The position numbers were made by a program, and so were the translations under genes. The notes below the pieces were generated by a model. It was not told the origin of the DNA and made no database searches. It saw nothing but the letters and a program-made list of their open reading frames with translations. Source: Enoplolaimus lenunculus (taxonomy: Eukaryota > Nematoda > Enoplea > Enoplida > Thoracostomopsidae). Taken from it: DNA of 64,000 bases. Location of the stretch: NCBI GenBank assembly GCA_030248215.1, contig JASANG010000753.1, positions 496,001 to 560,000 of the forward strand. Reading direction: 5' to 3'. The number at the start of each line of letters is the position of its first letter. The stretch's first letter is position 1. This document shows positions 10,648 to 23,245 of this stretch, in pieces.

Positions 10648-13600
10648 ATGGCGAGTCGTTTTGCGAAATGTTGGTTAATGAAAAGGACCTCATTTTGTAG
10701 ATTTAGTTTATTTTACACGAACTTGCGATCGCTTTCTGGTGACAGCATAGCTCCTAAATCTGAAAGTATGCTTAGGTTTAATTTTAATTGTGTGCTTACG
10801 TTGTGTAATGTGCAAACTGAGATTTAACATACAGACTATGCAATACATATGCACGTACACATAATACAACAGTATTCCTACATGAATTATATAAAGTTGA
10901 TGTTGTATTATGTAAATAGCTACCTGGTTCAACTTGTAGTGTTGACACCACCTCTGATGATATAGTGCAGCAATTCTTTCTTTATTAGTTATTTTATAAT
11001 AAAAGGTTTTCATGATAATTCATGATTGAACTACTGTCTTTGTGCTCAATTGCAGGATTAAATTCGCTTCAAGAGCAAGTTGAGAATGCCATAATTCAAG
11101 AAGCTGTTTATCCGCTTGAGTCGAAGTCTGTTGCCAAAGGACTTTTCTGTAACAAAGTAGACATGGTATGTATTGAAGTAATGAATCATATCTTAGTTGT
11201 GCATGACGTGTTAACTGTTGGCTAGTAACATGCACCTTAATAAACAATATAACATACTTTTCTTAACTAATTTACGCGTAATGAAATGTTCAATGCATAT
11301 TTTAGAACTTGGTTAGCTATCCTGAATTCAACGAAACAGAAGAACTGTTTGAATTAGAAGATTATTGTCGAAAAATTGATCGGATGTTGAAAAATAAAGG
11401 TACTTCTGCATTATAGACGCTTTGAATTTAGTAACAGTTGAATTTAATGTATATTAAGTAATTTTGAAGCTATCGTTTTGTGGTAGTTAAGTTAAACTTG
11501 AAATTCTCAGCAATTTTGCAGTGCCGAACAAGTATATATTTTGTTTTAGTCGATTCACGTGAATTGGATTCTGATAGAGTCATGAATGACGAAGTGATCA
11601 ATGAATTAAAGCAAATTGGTGTGTTTGGTCTTCAAGTGCCAGTCGAATATGGTGAGATTTATTGGGTTTATAGATTTTGCCATCCTAGCTCCCATCGTTC
11701 GTGTAATTTTAATATTTACAACGCCTCTATTTATATGTCAGATTTTCAGATTATTGTTAAATCGTTATAGATGTATTATTGCAGCGCAATTTCTACTTTT
11801 GCACTACTATCAAATATTCGCTTATTTTCGGTGGTTATAAGCAGTACAAAAACAGTTTTACCGGGTTTTCAGGTGGCAAAGGTCTTAGTCATAAAGCTTA
11901 CGCAAAAGTGTTTGAAGCTTTGAGCCGCAACTGGTCAATTTGTACAACGATCCTTGCGCACAGCAATTTGTGTGCTGAGGTAACTTGTTACTGTAAAGTT
12001 CTTGGTTAAGGCAATTGAGTAAGTGTTCGTGCAAATGTTTTCATTTGAGTGAAGTTTTTATTTTGATTGTAGGGCCCACTGGCTAGGTGCAAAGTTGTCT
12101 TTTGCCATGCACTAGTTTATGGGAACAGACGTTTTTCTTTAGAGATTTCACATCGTTTTTACTTTTTAAATGCTTTAGCTTTTTCAATAAAGTTTTTAAA
12201 CGGAAATGAGACAATGAATGCATCATGTTAGTACTTAAATGTTGTTGGAATGTGGTTTGGCACGTTCATCTCGGTCATAACATACGCGAGATTATTTAGC
12301 TATTTTGTTAAATTAGCTTTGTTGTATCTATTGTTTTAGGCGATTTTATTACACGGAACTGAGGAACAAAAATCAAATTTCCTTCCACGGTTAGCGTCCG
12401 GTGAATCGCTGGGTTCCTTTGCGTTACACGAAGAGTCTAGGTATGATTGGTTTTGCTGCTGTTTGACACGTTCGTAGCCAGGATTTTGGAAATTGCATCA
12501 GGCTGTATAATAATTTCCAAAGCGGAGATTCTGGTTTTAACATTTGAAAAACTTCCGAAAGACCCCGAGATGCGAATCACAATGGAGGAGTTAATCCGTG
12601 GGCTCTACTGGCTATTTCATTGCTGCTTGATTTCGAATATTTTGCATTTTTACGAATGTTGAAATTTGTTTTCATTTTCGGTATCAGCTTGTCCTTTTTA
12701 AGTCAAAATTTTCGTCGCGGTTGTGAGACGCGTCTCGTTGACTTGCTCCGCCGCGGACGCAGCGAATGACCAGTGTTGGATTCTTGATAGTTGTTTTATT
12801 TAGTGGAGACGATATGGCAGCAATGCAATCTACATGCTCTGTTTCTGATGCGCTCGATGACACTATGACGCTGACTGGTACTAAACACTGGGTGACAAAC
12901 GGGGGCCGGTCGGATTTGTTTGTAACATTTGCGAAAGTTCCAGATTATGCTTACGAAGATCCAAGGGTAAAATTGTTATTTTCATATATAAGTATGGTCA
13001 TGTTTGCAGTAAATTTTAAAGAGAACGGTTGTAATTTTTTAGGGTTATCACTATGGGGATAGCGAGCAAGCTGACAATTGTTGTGTTATAATGTTAAGTT
13101 GGAGCTACATTGAACGCCGTTTTCTTTGGAAGAGTTTTGGTTTAATAGAACCTAAGTTTTGTGTATTGGTGTAGTTTTTATTTTATATTTTTGCTGTTCG
13201 GTGTGTTCGAATTTCGCAGTTTTGTTTTTTGTAATGGTTTTACGCCATTGTATTTTTATTTTTAGGAATTTCCAAGCACTGCACTAATTGTAGACAAACG
13301 TGTAACTCGGGGCATAGAAACGCGGAGACGAGAAGATGTATTTGGACTTAGAGCAGCAGATAGTATGTTTTTCGTATTTAAATGTGTGTTTTTGTTGAAT
13401 TATCATTGGAAATAACGGTATTTTATTGTGGTCACGAAAACCTTGTCTACAGTTTTCGGATCTTAGAACAAATAGATAGCCGTCATATATAATACTACAA
13501 AGACTATATATTGCGACTGTGCCCAATTTTACATGGAAGATGTGTTTTTGTATTGTTTCAGTTTCTGATGTTAAATTCAACAACGTTCACATCCCGACTA

Positions 13601-16600
13601 TCAGTGTTTTGGGTAGCGACGGCAACGGATTTCTTGTCTCGTCATCCACAATTAATTCTCGCCAGTATGTCTGGGGTACAATGGCAGCGTCGTTTATTAA
13701 ACGACTTACCGGTGAGCTGTTTAGCCGGACAAAGAGGTGCTGGGAGCGGAATCGAAGTTGTAGAATTGAAATTGGAAGGGGTCAATTAAGAAAAACCAGT
13801 TAAATACTTGGATTGTTGACATAAATTGAATTGACAGTGTTGACATTGTTAGTAAAGGAATGCCTATAGGGGAGAGGACTATATGTAAGTCGCGTAAGGG
13901 GCGCGGCTGCCAAGGTTCTGTTTCATTGCTGTAATTAGTGAACTAATTGTTGGTTTTCCGACGCTATGTATCGGTCATTTGAAATGCAGATTATGTGTGT
14001 AAAACCAAATGCAAAAATCTAAAAACTTTTGTCAGTAGTTGCATTAAATCGGCGAAAATTTATTTTTCTTTGTTATAGGGTTTGTCGTTTGTACAAAAAT
14101 AGGTCTTGTATTTCTAGGTCAACTTGCTGAATATTGCAACAAGACAATTAGATTTGATAAAAAGCTTGCAGATTCAGTGTTACCTCAGGTACGTAACACA
14201 ATGTGGGCGAAAAGCGTAGTTGTCACAACTGATGGCAGATTAGGCTTCACTAAATCACTGTAGTACATGACGCCAAAAAGGGAGGAGTCTGTGGAAGGAC
14301 GTGAAAATTTTGTCTATAGATCTGGCGTTCGTTGGATATCGGCTAAGTGGGTGCTTCGATTTGGGTTCCTGGTTGGTTTCTAAACGAAGAAAATATCACA
14401 GTTTCCATGCGTGAACATTTGGTCGCAACAAAAATTTTACGAAAATATGTTTGATGCGCAAAAACGTTGTTTTAGGTTGAAGATGCTGACCGGGTGGCAA
14501 AAGCTGGATTGGGGAGTTGTCCTTGGGGGGAAGGGCAAAGCAAGGTTGTGGGCGCTTTCGCTGACGAGCTAGTTTGCTAATCTCCTAGTAGCGGAACACC
14601 AATAGGTTACACCTGTTTATAATACGGAACCGTCTTGTCAACCTCCTTACGATCAAAATGTTTTAGTGTTTGTAGTTTATTGTCATACATTTCTTTATTT
14701 TGCTTTTTCCTGTTACAGAAACAAATTATGTCAATGGCGTTGAATGCGTACGCAGCAGAAAGTATGGCCTATTACGTTGCAGGACTGCTGGATGAAATGC
14801 CTTTTATGGATATGGAGCTTGAAGGAGCTTGTATTAAGGTGTGTTTTATTATGCGTTGTTCACAATAATTTTCAAACGATAGCATATTATTTTATATGAG
14901 TTTTGTGGTCAACGAATGCATAATTTCGAAGTTGCACACTCGTTAACTCCAGCGTATCAAAATTATATTTGTTACTCTTACCTTAACACGTAAAACAATG
15001 CATAGCTCCTTTGTCGGTGATGTGATATGCGTTAAGGTAAGGTTAACAAAGAAAATTGTAATAAAGCATGGTTAACGACTGTTCAACTTTAAAATAGCAC
15101 ATACGGTAACCCCAATACCAGCACAAACCGGTGGGGCCATTCAAAATTATTGTGAATGGCACATTAATGTTATTCAACTGTAAATGTTGGTCCACAATTT
15201 ATATCAGACGTTAATCATTATTTTCGGTCGTCCCGCAGTTGACTTTTTGTCCAGATGAGCGGTAATCGCAATTGGAATGTTCGCTATTACAGTTTCTTCA
15301 GTCAGATGATTTAGTGTGGTTCTAATGTAAACCTTAGTTCTGCGAATTTTAATTAAGATTTTACTAATAATTGAAATACTACTTTTTACTACATTTAATT
15401 CTATTTTGTCAGTGGCCCCTATTTTAAATGCGTATAGCGCTTATCAATAGTAATAGATTTTCAAACTCACAATCTTGTGCAGATGTGGATTTAGAAATTT
15501 GCACCGAAATTTACATAGTAATGCAAATTTGAAAAATGTGCTGAGTTTTGAAGCTCGCCATTTACTGATTCGAAAGTTACAAGACCTATTACCAAGGCTA
15601 CAGGCATTTGAGAATAGGGCAACTATTGTTAAAGACATTTTTTGTCAAATCGAAATATTTAAGGGTTTTCTTTTAAATGTGGTTGACATATAAAGCAAAC
15701 GAAACAAGCAGTTGGCCCACACGGTTGGCGTAGCGTAGTGGTTGAGCAACATGCTTAGGCTCCTAAGTTCGAAACTCGCTCTGCGCCTGATGTTCCAGTT
15801 GCTTTGTTAAAAGATGTGAGATGTCCCGATATCCATCCTAGCTAGGTGGACAAAGATAGAATATGCAGAGTCGTGCTTTAGGTGTTTTCTCGCGAAGCAT
15901 TAACTGAAGCGATTACATCCGCTATTCAAATCGTTGGTGCACAGTCTCTCGGCGCAAACGCAGAATTGGATTCTGAGTTGCAGTTACGCGATTTAACAAT
16001 GCTCAATAGCTTTATGGTAGGCATTAAATGCACTTAGAGTCCGGCGTCCGTTGATTAATCCACTGGTTGGATCTATGTACATTGTTTAGCCTAACGTGGG
16101 AAATTTTTAAAGAATAAGTATTGAAATCTGTTTTAAGTGAAAATTTTATTCTTTAAATGGGCTATTTGCGATGTAAATATGTGTTGAGTCGGAGGTTGAA
16201 TTTTCAATTTTTTGTTTTGATTCAGTATCATTCATGATAAGATTTGAAAATTTTTAATTGCTTCCAGCATGGAAACGAGTATTTGCGAGCGTACATTGCA
16301 ATGACAGGCCTGACAACGTGGGCTGCTGATTCTAATACTGAGCTTGAGTAAGCTGTTTTAATATTGTAGTATAGTTAGACAAACGCAAAACACATGCAAT
16401 CACTGGAACATTCGCTCCCAAGAGGCTATTTTAGCATCAAACGGTTTGACCTGAATTGTTAGTGATAGAAGTTTTAACAACACATTGATAAGTAAATAAA
16501 CTTACTGAAAATTTCGTGTTTAGCGTTGAGAGTTTATGGCGCTGTTCGTTGGTTTGTAGGAATCTCAAAGATCCGCTAAATTTTGGCTGGCATTCAATAC

Positions 16601-19017
16601 AATCGAGCGCTTCGGAGGCGGCAGATTTAATGAAAGCAGTGCCACGATTTAAGCATTATATCAATGAACATGTCCACCCTAGCCTTGAAGTAAGCTAAGT
16701 TAATCTGTTCTGCCGTGTTTGGGGGTCGAACTCTTAATCGTGTGCTGATTGTTTCTGCGTACAGCAGCTACTGCCTGTTTAATTACTGTTTTCAGTTCAA
16801 CTGATGTGTATCATTTTAGAACAAAAGTTTGTCTTTTAATCAAAGAAACTTGGGCAAGTTTTGGTCTGATGACCACTGGCCCCCCAGGGTGGCGCTATAG
16901 TTGTTGCGCTGCGCCGTCCGACACCATACGGTATGGTACGTGAGGAAATCACGTATGACACCGCACGGTGACGGACGGCACCGGACAGTCACGGACGGTG
17001 CCGGACGTCATCAAAAGTATAGCGCCACCCTAAGGGTTATTATTTTCAATTTTGTTAAATCTTTGTTATCTGCTTAGATGTCTGCGCATTATTTGGAAGA
17101 AGCGTTGTCGAAGTTTGACAAAACGTTTAAACGTATGGTAATTGTGTATGGCAAGGTACGTACAGAATGGCACGAAGTTTTTGTACTGGGGTCTATTGGA
17201 ATAATTTTATCTTAATTTATATTGATGTTTATAGTTACGTACAAATAATTTTTTAGATTAGAAATTGGAAGTTGCAAAAGCATTTTAGTGCCTTTTGTCA
17301 ACCTTGATTCATCTCAGATTCTCTCGCTTTCGCTCTTTAGCATTTTTCACATCCGGTCGCACAGTGTGGAAAGTAGTTTTACTGTAGCGGACTTAAAGAC
17401 AATATTCAGAAACTTTAGTTGTTATACTACTGTTACATCACTTAAAGCAACATTTGCTAATCCAACCATAAGACTGAGGCCAAGTCTAAGCGAATGTATA
17501 TAACCACTGTTTTACTAAAAAACCACACTGCAACAAACAGATTGTCTCATAGCAATATATGATGCTATTTTATTGTTGATGCAGATAATACATTTAGAAA
17601 GAAAAGGGTATTAGATTGTAAATCAGATCGACAGAGATGATTTCTGTTCAGATAGGTAATAAAATGAAAATTTTTTACAGGAAATTGAAGAAGAATATTT
17701 TGTTCTCGAACGTCTGAGTACGTGTGGCATCTTGTTGTTCGCGTCGTTTGCGTCTATTAGCCGAGCTTCAAGATCTTACTCAATTGGACTAAGAAGCGCA
17801 CATGAAGAGGTAACCAAATTGAGAGTTGGGAATAATTGTTTAGAGAGGTAGAAAGTAAGACGGTGTGCATGCTAGGTAGCTAGATCTGTCGATATCTTCT
17901 TTTATTTTATGTTTCAAGCACACTTAACGATGATTTGTGTCAGGATATAATTTTGACGAAAAATATTCTCTTGAATTACTACACACAAAATAAATTGTCT
18001 TAAACTTTCAAGTCTCCTACTTTCTTAAATTTTCTAGACGTAAATGTGTTGTATTTCAGACATTAATAGCCTTAAACAGCTCAGAAATTAGTTTCTTAAA
18101 TGGTTAAAACATAAATAGTTGTCTTATATCCAAGAAATAATTTTCTTATTTTTATATGTTTAAAAAATTGTTCCGTTTATATTTTCAAGAATGTATAAAT
18201 GATCGAGTTTCAAAGATATTTCGGGTTGAGCTCAGGCTCCCCCTACCTAAGTTTACAACGTGTACGTATCGTTGGTTGTAGCAATAGCGTATTGGGTAGA
18301 GCTTTAGCCACCAAGTTTGGAGTCTGTTTTCATGGCAATCTCTGTGTTTTATTTCAGACATAATTGTCTTACATTTCAGAAATATTTGTCTTATATTTCA
18401 GAAATATTTTTTAATCGTTCATAAATCAAAGTCTTAAATTTAAGACATTTAAATGTGAAAAATTTTAGACCAATATTTCTGAAACATAAGAAATAAAAGT
18501 TTTGAACTCAAGACATATGTCTGGCGTCTGTATAAAGACATAAGTCGTAAATTTCAGTACTACATTGTATTTGCTTTACAGATTGAAATGGCACAAACGT
18601 TTTGCTGTCAGGCGCGATACAAAATAGTTCATGCAATGCAGGATTTAACTGATCGTAAGTTTTATCTTAATTTTATGGTACAATATTGTCGAAGTTGAAG
18701 TATTTTTGAAACTCACCATGTAAAATGCTTAATTTATAATTGAACACTGTTTATTGTGTATTATTTTTAAATGTTTTCTTATTTTTGCTAAGAATTTATT
18801 TTACTTTTCTTCGTGAAAATTAAGGTTTGCGGTATATCAATGAAGTGTGACAGATATGTTTAGTGAAATAGTTTTAGTTTAAAGCTTAGAGATTTCCTAT
18901 TATTTACTTTCAGAAATGACTTATATGAATCAAGACGTTATCAAAAAGCGTCTTGGTGCCAAATTGTTCAAAGAACGTGGATGGATGATCGAAAGCCCTT
19001 TGCAGAGGAATTGGTAG
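10648..19017 (+). CDS. ACAD9: ACAD9-type acyl-CoA dehydrogenase, catalytic Glu replaced
   Basis: Mitochondrial flavoprotein of the VLCAD/ACAD9 branch; mammalian ACAD9 assembles respiratory complex I. Eighteen exons: 10648-10765, 11056-11165, 11306-11399, 11550-11651, 11873-11979, 12340-12440, 12804-12966, 13266-13362, 13562-13711, 14118-14188, 14719-14838, 15882-16016, 16268-16347, 16524-16689, 17078-17155, 17681-17809, 18582-18654, 18914-19017. The phases close to 665 residues (human 621). The N-terminus is Arg/Lys-rich without acidic residues, like a transit peptide. Conserved blocks include GVFGLQVPVEYGGKGLS, HGTEEQKSNFLPRLASGES, LTGTKHWVTNGG and LRAYIAMTGLT, plus the ACAD9-like C-terminal extension (SRASRSYSIGLRSAHEE). 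Odd points: human IFEGTNE reads SFMHGNE (Met456, codon 16014-16016), and the GGLGYTRDYPYER loop is not conserved. It has probably lost dehydrogenase activity. Confidence 0.93.
15412..15620. repeat. MITE, TATTCTCAAATG family, in ACAD9 intron 11
   Basis: The ends read CCCCTATTTTAAATGCGTAT on the left and GGCATTTGAGAATAGGGC on the right, which are imperfect inverted repeats. Inner motifs (GACCTATTACCAAGG) match related copies near 26400, 53684, 56215 and 58812. Confidence 0.65.
15725..15787 (+). repeat. tRNA-like sequence (probable SINE head)
   Basis: A box-A-like GCGTAGTGGTTGAGC is followed by a box-B-like AAGTTCGAAACTC at tRNA-like spacing. The acceptor stem does not close, so this is more likely a tRNA-derived SINE than a working tRNA gene. 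It lies in ACAD9 intron 11, just before exon 12. Confidence 0.5.
16886..17034. mobile_element. GC-rich foldback MITE (GGGTKGCGCTATA family), copy 1
   Basis: It begins GGGTGGCGCTATAG and ends TATAGCGCCACCC, the inverted complement. The interior is made of CCGTCCGACACC, CACGGTGACGGACGG and related CGTCCGTCA-type units that fold back on themselves. It sits in ACAD9 intron 14. Other copies occur at 20662, 53088, 61076 and 62426. Confidence 0.85.
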
Positions 19018-20309
19018 CTGTCACAATATGATACTGGCTAAAATTTGTTATCCATAATGCGAAACTTGTCGTGTTTGTTCACGTCAGAGTCGGGGAACAC
19101 GTTGAGGGAGGAACATTTTCGTTTTGTTGACAGTGTCAGTACTAAAGATTGATTGTATTCCGCTCTCTGGACTCTAATATTCGGTCACCAGGTGTCTGCT
19201 GTGCTCTTTAACATTATATTTTATTACAAAAATGTTATCCTATTTGTTGGTGTTTCATAGTTTATGCGTTTGGAGGTTGATATTGTTGTTTATTGGCGCA
19301 TGCAGAAAAGATATAGATTTGGGTTGCTAAGATGCTGTCGTCGGAGAATCGCGCTATTATTACCCTCACCGCCCCCCTCTTTTTTCTGAATTATACCTGT
19401 CTCAGAAACACAACTTAAACTTGTTGAGATGTGAGCGTTGGTGTATGTACACTGTTGAGGAAGTGTGTTGTGGTTAATGCAATCCATTGGGTAGCAAGTA
19501 GACAAAATATAAACTGTTTGATCCATGTTACGCTTAGGGGCGTCCCGGTTTCCCACGAGACTGCAATGGTGTATGCTTAGGCTCAAGAATATGTTTTCGT
19601 GACTGTATGTTTAGTTTTTAGATTAATCGTTACGCTGATCGAAAGTGACGAATCCTTCAATTTAGATACTCAAACAATATATGAAGTAAAATTTAGTCTG
19701 ATGTTATTTTGTAATTAATGACGTGTACAATATTGAGCAGCTATCGTTGCCATAGTTTTAGTTCGTGTGTTGAATTTGGTCTTTCGCGATCAGGTGCTTG
19801 TAGGCATTGCCTAAATTGAATTCGATTCAACAACTTATGCGGATGTGCCGATTATAAAGAAGCGAAACTGGCAAATGTTGAAATTAATGAAAAAATCCGC
19901 ATTTACCGCTGGTCCTCTAACAACGATCTGAATGTATATATCCTTGACCGGTTAATCTAATCGATGTGTCTATTAAGTGGTTAAAGTGGTAACAGATTGT
20001 ATAATTGAATTTTTCTGTTTGTTAAGATAATAAAATTTAAGATATTCCAGTGAATATTTGCATAATTGTATTGGGACAACAATGCAGCGGCTTGAATTTG
20101 GTCTTTTAATATTCGTTTCCGTATTTACTATCCATTTATATTATGCATGTTGAAATTTTCAAAGTAGCTATACCATATTTCGTTCAACATTAAACTTTCT
20201 AGGGTTTTAAATTTTGCTTTTCAATACTCTGTATTTTTAAACTCATAACGGTGGTATTCAATCGGTTTAATTAAGTATGTAAATTCGTGCAAAGTCTCGA
20301 AATTATGCC
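19018..20309. other. ACAD9 3' flank and TM2D2 upstream region
   Basis: No coding exon is seen. A fragment near 19525-19600 (CATGTTACGCTTAGGGGCG, then a TATGCTTAGGCT tract) belongs to the TTAGGC-bearing MITE family. TM2D2 lies in tandem with ACAD9, 1.3 kb downstream. Confidence 0.5.
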
Positions 20310-22469
20310 ATGGAAGACTTTGTGTTACTGAAGGAACGATTGCTGTGTATAGTTGTGTTGACCACATTCCAAGCGATATCTCACGCAGTGGATAGTCAGT
20401 CGCTGTCTGAATGCAATATTACCGATGAACCGTATCCAGATTCACCGCTGGTGCCTTGCGCGTTTCTGTAAGTTTCTTAAAATTATTTTGTTAAAAAAGT
20501 TATGGTCCTTGTAGACTTCCCACAAGTCTCCGCTTAGGCTTAGAAAAAGGCTTACGTAAGCATACACGTTCAACCTTAAGTGTGCGTGGCAAGTGGAAAG
20601 TACATACGAGAGCCGAAATAATTTTATTAGTAACATTTGCGAAAATGGTTTACGTGAGTTTTAGGGTTGCGCTATAGTTTTTAATTATTTTATTGGTGTC
20701 CGGCGTCAGTGGCGTACGGTGACGCACGGATGACGGATGGTGCCGGACGGGTGGTGAACGGTGACGGACAACGCCGTACGACAAGGATAGCGCAACCCTT
20801 AACCTTAAATATCGAATGCATGTGCAGGTACAGGAATAGAAATTTTCTGTCGGGTGCATGGGCAGGCACAAGAATCAAAATTTTCTTTGTAACATTTTGA
20901 AGTTGGTTGGGCCTTGTGTAGAGTGTAATGTAGTTCTTGTTTCACATGAATAAATTAAATATTTGCTCAATTTCAGGCCAGAAGAATTCATTATATGCGA
21001 GCCTCCTTTGGACTTAAAAGGTAACGTGACCGCGAAACACGAACTCGGATATGGCTGTACAAAGGTAATTCGAGTTTTATTTTGCGCCGTTTGGTGCATT
21101 ATTTTGGGTTTACAGAGATTGAAAAATTACATTTTCAGTGTAGTTTTCTGAGATCGATGCGCTATTGTTTTTATTAATATTTTAAGTAGCTTTTCTATTC
21201 AGAGAATGTGTCAGCTCCGCAGTTGTTGTTGGCGTATTTATTGGTATTTTTAAATTTTTTCTTGGAAAGATCTTTAATACATTTAGGTGACATTTTCATA
21301 GCTGATGTTAACCCTTTCACTCATAGAGCATACTATGAGCAACTAAATACAATACTATACGAGCAATACACACACTGGGAGCTGTGTTTAACATTTATAA
21401 CATATATGCGCAGTGCAAAATTTCCACAAGACGTGAGAGCCTACTCGGGTTCGAGCGTCAAGCTCTTATAGCTCAGTGGTCATCGTAAACGCCTCCCATC
21501 CGGGAGACTGGGAATCCAATCTTACCTTGAAATTATATCTCATATGAAATTGAAAATATTCATGTGAGAAAGGGTTAATTTTATTGATTTTTTCGGTTTT
21601 TATTAAATTTCAGTTTGGTGGCAGCAAATGGCACGAAGTCGAAAAGACCGATGTCATATGCCACGCACTCGACTGCATTGAATGTTACGGCGATCGCACA
21701 TTTATGAGACCTGATCAACCTTGTATTAAGTAAGTCTTTGTTATTGCTCAACATCGACAAGGTTCACTGTGTTTATTCGCAAATGTTTGTTGCACTTTTT
21801 AACATTTGGTGGTAAGTCTTGTAACTTTCGTACCAGAGTTTGAAATACTTGTTTGGCAGGGTGTAAACCGAAGGTGAAACAGGAGCCGGAGGTGAACACA
21901 TTCTAAAAGTCTCTAGTCTACATGTCTCCCAGTGGTCAAGCTCCTATAAATAACGTGGGTCAAAGAAAAACTTTATAGTTCTTGGGTTTTAAAAAGGTGG
22001 ATAGACGATATAAGTTTTTGTGTAGGCTTCTGCAACGTCTTGAATATTCAGGAGTTGAGAACCTTGATACGCAGAGGATTCGTGGGCCGTTTCGGTATGA
22101 CTATAGTAGATAGTCAGCACGGTTTTGTTATAAAGTAAGGCAGGGAGGGCGTAAAGTTATGTACAGAACACTATATTTATTAAATATAATGGATTTTGAA
22201 GTATTTTGTTTGAATATGAGTCATGTATGAAATATTTGTTTTGGTTTTGTTTCAGGTATACCGGACATTATTTCATGAGTACATTGCTTTATTCAATACT
22301 CCTCGGATTTATTGGTCTCGATCGATTTTGCCTTGGACATACGGGTGCTGCAGTTGGTAAACTAATTACGCTGGGTGGTTTTGGCATCTGGTGGATTGTT
22401 GACGTTATTCTGCTTGTTACAGGACGTTTAACCCCGGAAGACGGATCTAATTGGATGCCTTATTACTGA
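20310..22469 (+). CDS. TM2D2: TM2 domain-containing protein 2
   Basis: TM2D2 is a conserved animal membrane protein; in Drosophila its orthologue (amaretto) belongs to a trio linked to Notch signalling and phagocytic clearance. Exons are 20310-20467, 20977-21064, 21614-21729 and 22256-22469, with phases closing to 191 residues. An N-terminal hydrophobic segment (about residues 11-24, [14 protein letters not shown]) is a likely signal peptide. The lumenal part has NIT and NVT glycosylation sequons, the family cysteines and the block [17 protein letters not shown]. The TM2 domain has two membrane helices around GLDRFCLGH, which carries the DRF motif, and ends [12 protein letters not shown] at 20310 is used because the ATG five bases earlier hits a stop after eight codons. 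A poly(A) signal AATAAA lies at 22797-22802. Confidence 0.96.
20509..20618. repeat. MITE, CTTGTACACTTCCC family, degraded copy
   Basis: The left side, GTCCTTGTAGACTTCCCACA, and the right side, GGAAAGTACATACGAGAGCC, are imperfect inverted repeats. The interior has GCTTAGGCTT-type sequence. It is related to the copies at 37587-37910 and 62962-63135 and lies in TM2D2 intron 1. Confidence 0.55.
20662..20799. mobile_element. GC-rich foldback MITE, copy 2, with TTA target duplication
   Basis: The ends are GGGTTGCGCTATA and GATAGCGCAACCC, flanked on both sides by TTA. A 3-base TTA duplication is typical of the PIF/Harbinger superfamily. The interior is a long imperfect palindrome of GTGACGGAC and CCGTACG units. 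It lies in TM2D2 intron 1. Confidence 0.85.
21312..21574. mobile_element. piggyBac-type MITE with TTAA flanks
   Basis: The element is bounded by TTAA on both sides. The left end reads CCCTTTCACTCA and the right end TGTGAGAAAGGG, which are inverted repeats with small differences. TTAA duplication plus CCCTTT ends is the hallmark of piggyBac elements. There is no transposase inside. A tRNA-like segment lies at 21463-21530. It is inserted in TM2D2 intron 2. Confidence 0.75.
21463..21530 (+). repeat. tRNA-Gly(CCC)-like sequence inside the piggyBac-type MITE
   Basis: TTATAGCTCAGTGGTCATCG resembles box A. CGCCTCCCATCCGGGAGAC forms a perfect five-pair anticodon stem with CCC in the loop, as in tRNA-Gly. 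The T-arm region is degenerate and the acceptor stem is poor, so I read it as a decayed tRNA or SINE head, not a working gene. Confidence 0.5.
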
Positions 22470-22902
22470 AAACCAAGAAGATAGTGGTATGGCTATGTTA
22501 ACTGAATTTGACAGTTTCGCCATTCGAATGTGGACAGCCGGGCAACAACATTTGTAGACCACTGGGCTGTGTCGAACGTGACGTCAGTTTTAGTGCTTGG
22601 ATGTAGAAGTATTACCATTGTAAATGGTGGCTTCGTTGCTTCTAGGAATGTGATGAATTTTTCCGATTTATTTTCTGGTGACAAGAAAAATGCATCTAAT
22701 TTTATGGTACACTGAGAGTCTGTTTGTAGTTTGTACTTAACCTGGTTTCGGATTAATCTGCGTTCTTACGACTGACACGAAATGGCGTATATTCAAAATA
22801 AAATATGAAGCTCTTGTACACTTCCCGCCCCCCACAGTTTAGGGTTATTCGGCTTAGGCTAATGTTCAGGCTTAGGCTAAGATTTGAGCTTAGGAATAGG
22901 TA

Positions 22903-23245
22903 ACAGGGTGCAACCGGGGGTGAAAAATACCGGAACCGAAGGTCAACAGAATTTTCCGGAGTCGGAGGTGAAAAAACCGGAACCGGTGGTCAACAGAATT
23001 TCCCGGAGCCGGAGGTGAAGCGAAAATAGATGGCTCAAATGATGTTCGATTGTTAATTTTTGTAAATATCTGTAACGTGTTATTAAAACTACTTGATTTC
23101 GCTATATTTTTTACGAAATCTCGACCAATGTTTTCTATAAAATTGTACCTAAAAGTTAAAACGAAACACTAAATAAATATGCAAAATTTCACTACCGAAA
23201 TTGCTGGAAAGTCCGACAGAAATTGTACCGGCAGGGAGAATAATT
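22903..23245. repeat. CCGGAGGTGA-rich repeat, copy 1
   Basis: It begins CAGGGTGCAACCGGGGGTGA and contains reiterated units such as GGAGTCGGAGGTGAAAAAACC and GGTCAACAGAATTTCC. It then has TGCAAAATTTCACTACCGAA, also found inverted in the copy at 24244-24549 and as a fragment near 4850. Confidence 0.75.

Noticed and set aside
20650-20900. Several overlapping ORFs with [13 protein letters not shown] repeats
   Set aside because: They fall in the palindromic MITE inside TM2D2 intron 1; the repeats reflect CGTCCGTC units, not protein constraint.
21463-21530. Functional tRNA-Gly gene
   Set aside because: The anticodon arm is good, but T-arm and acceptor stem do not pair properly and it sits in a TTAA-bounded element.
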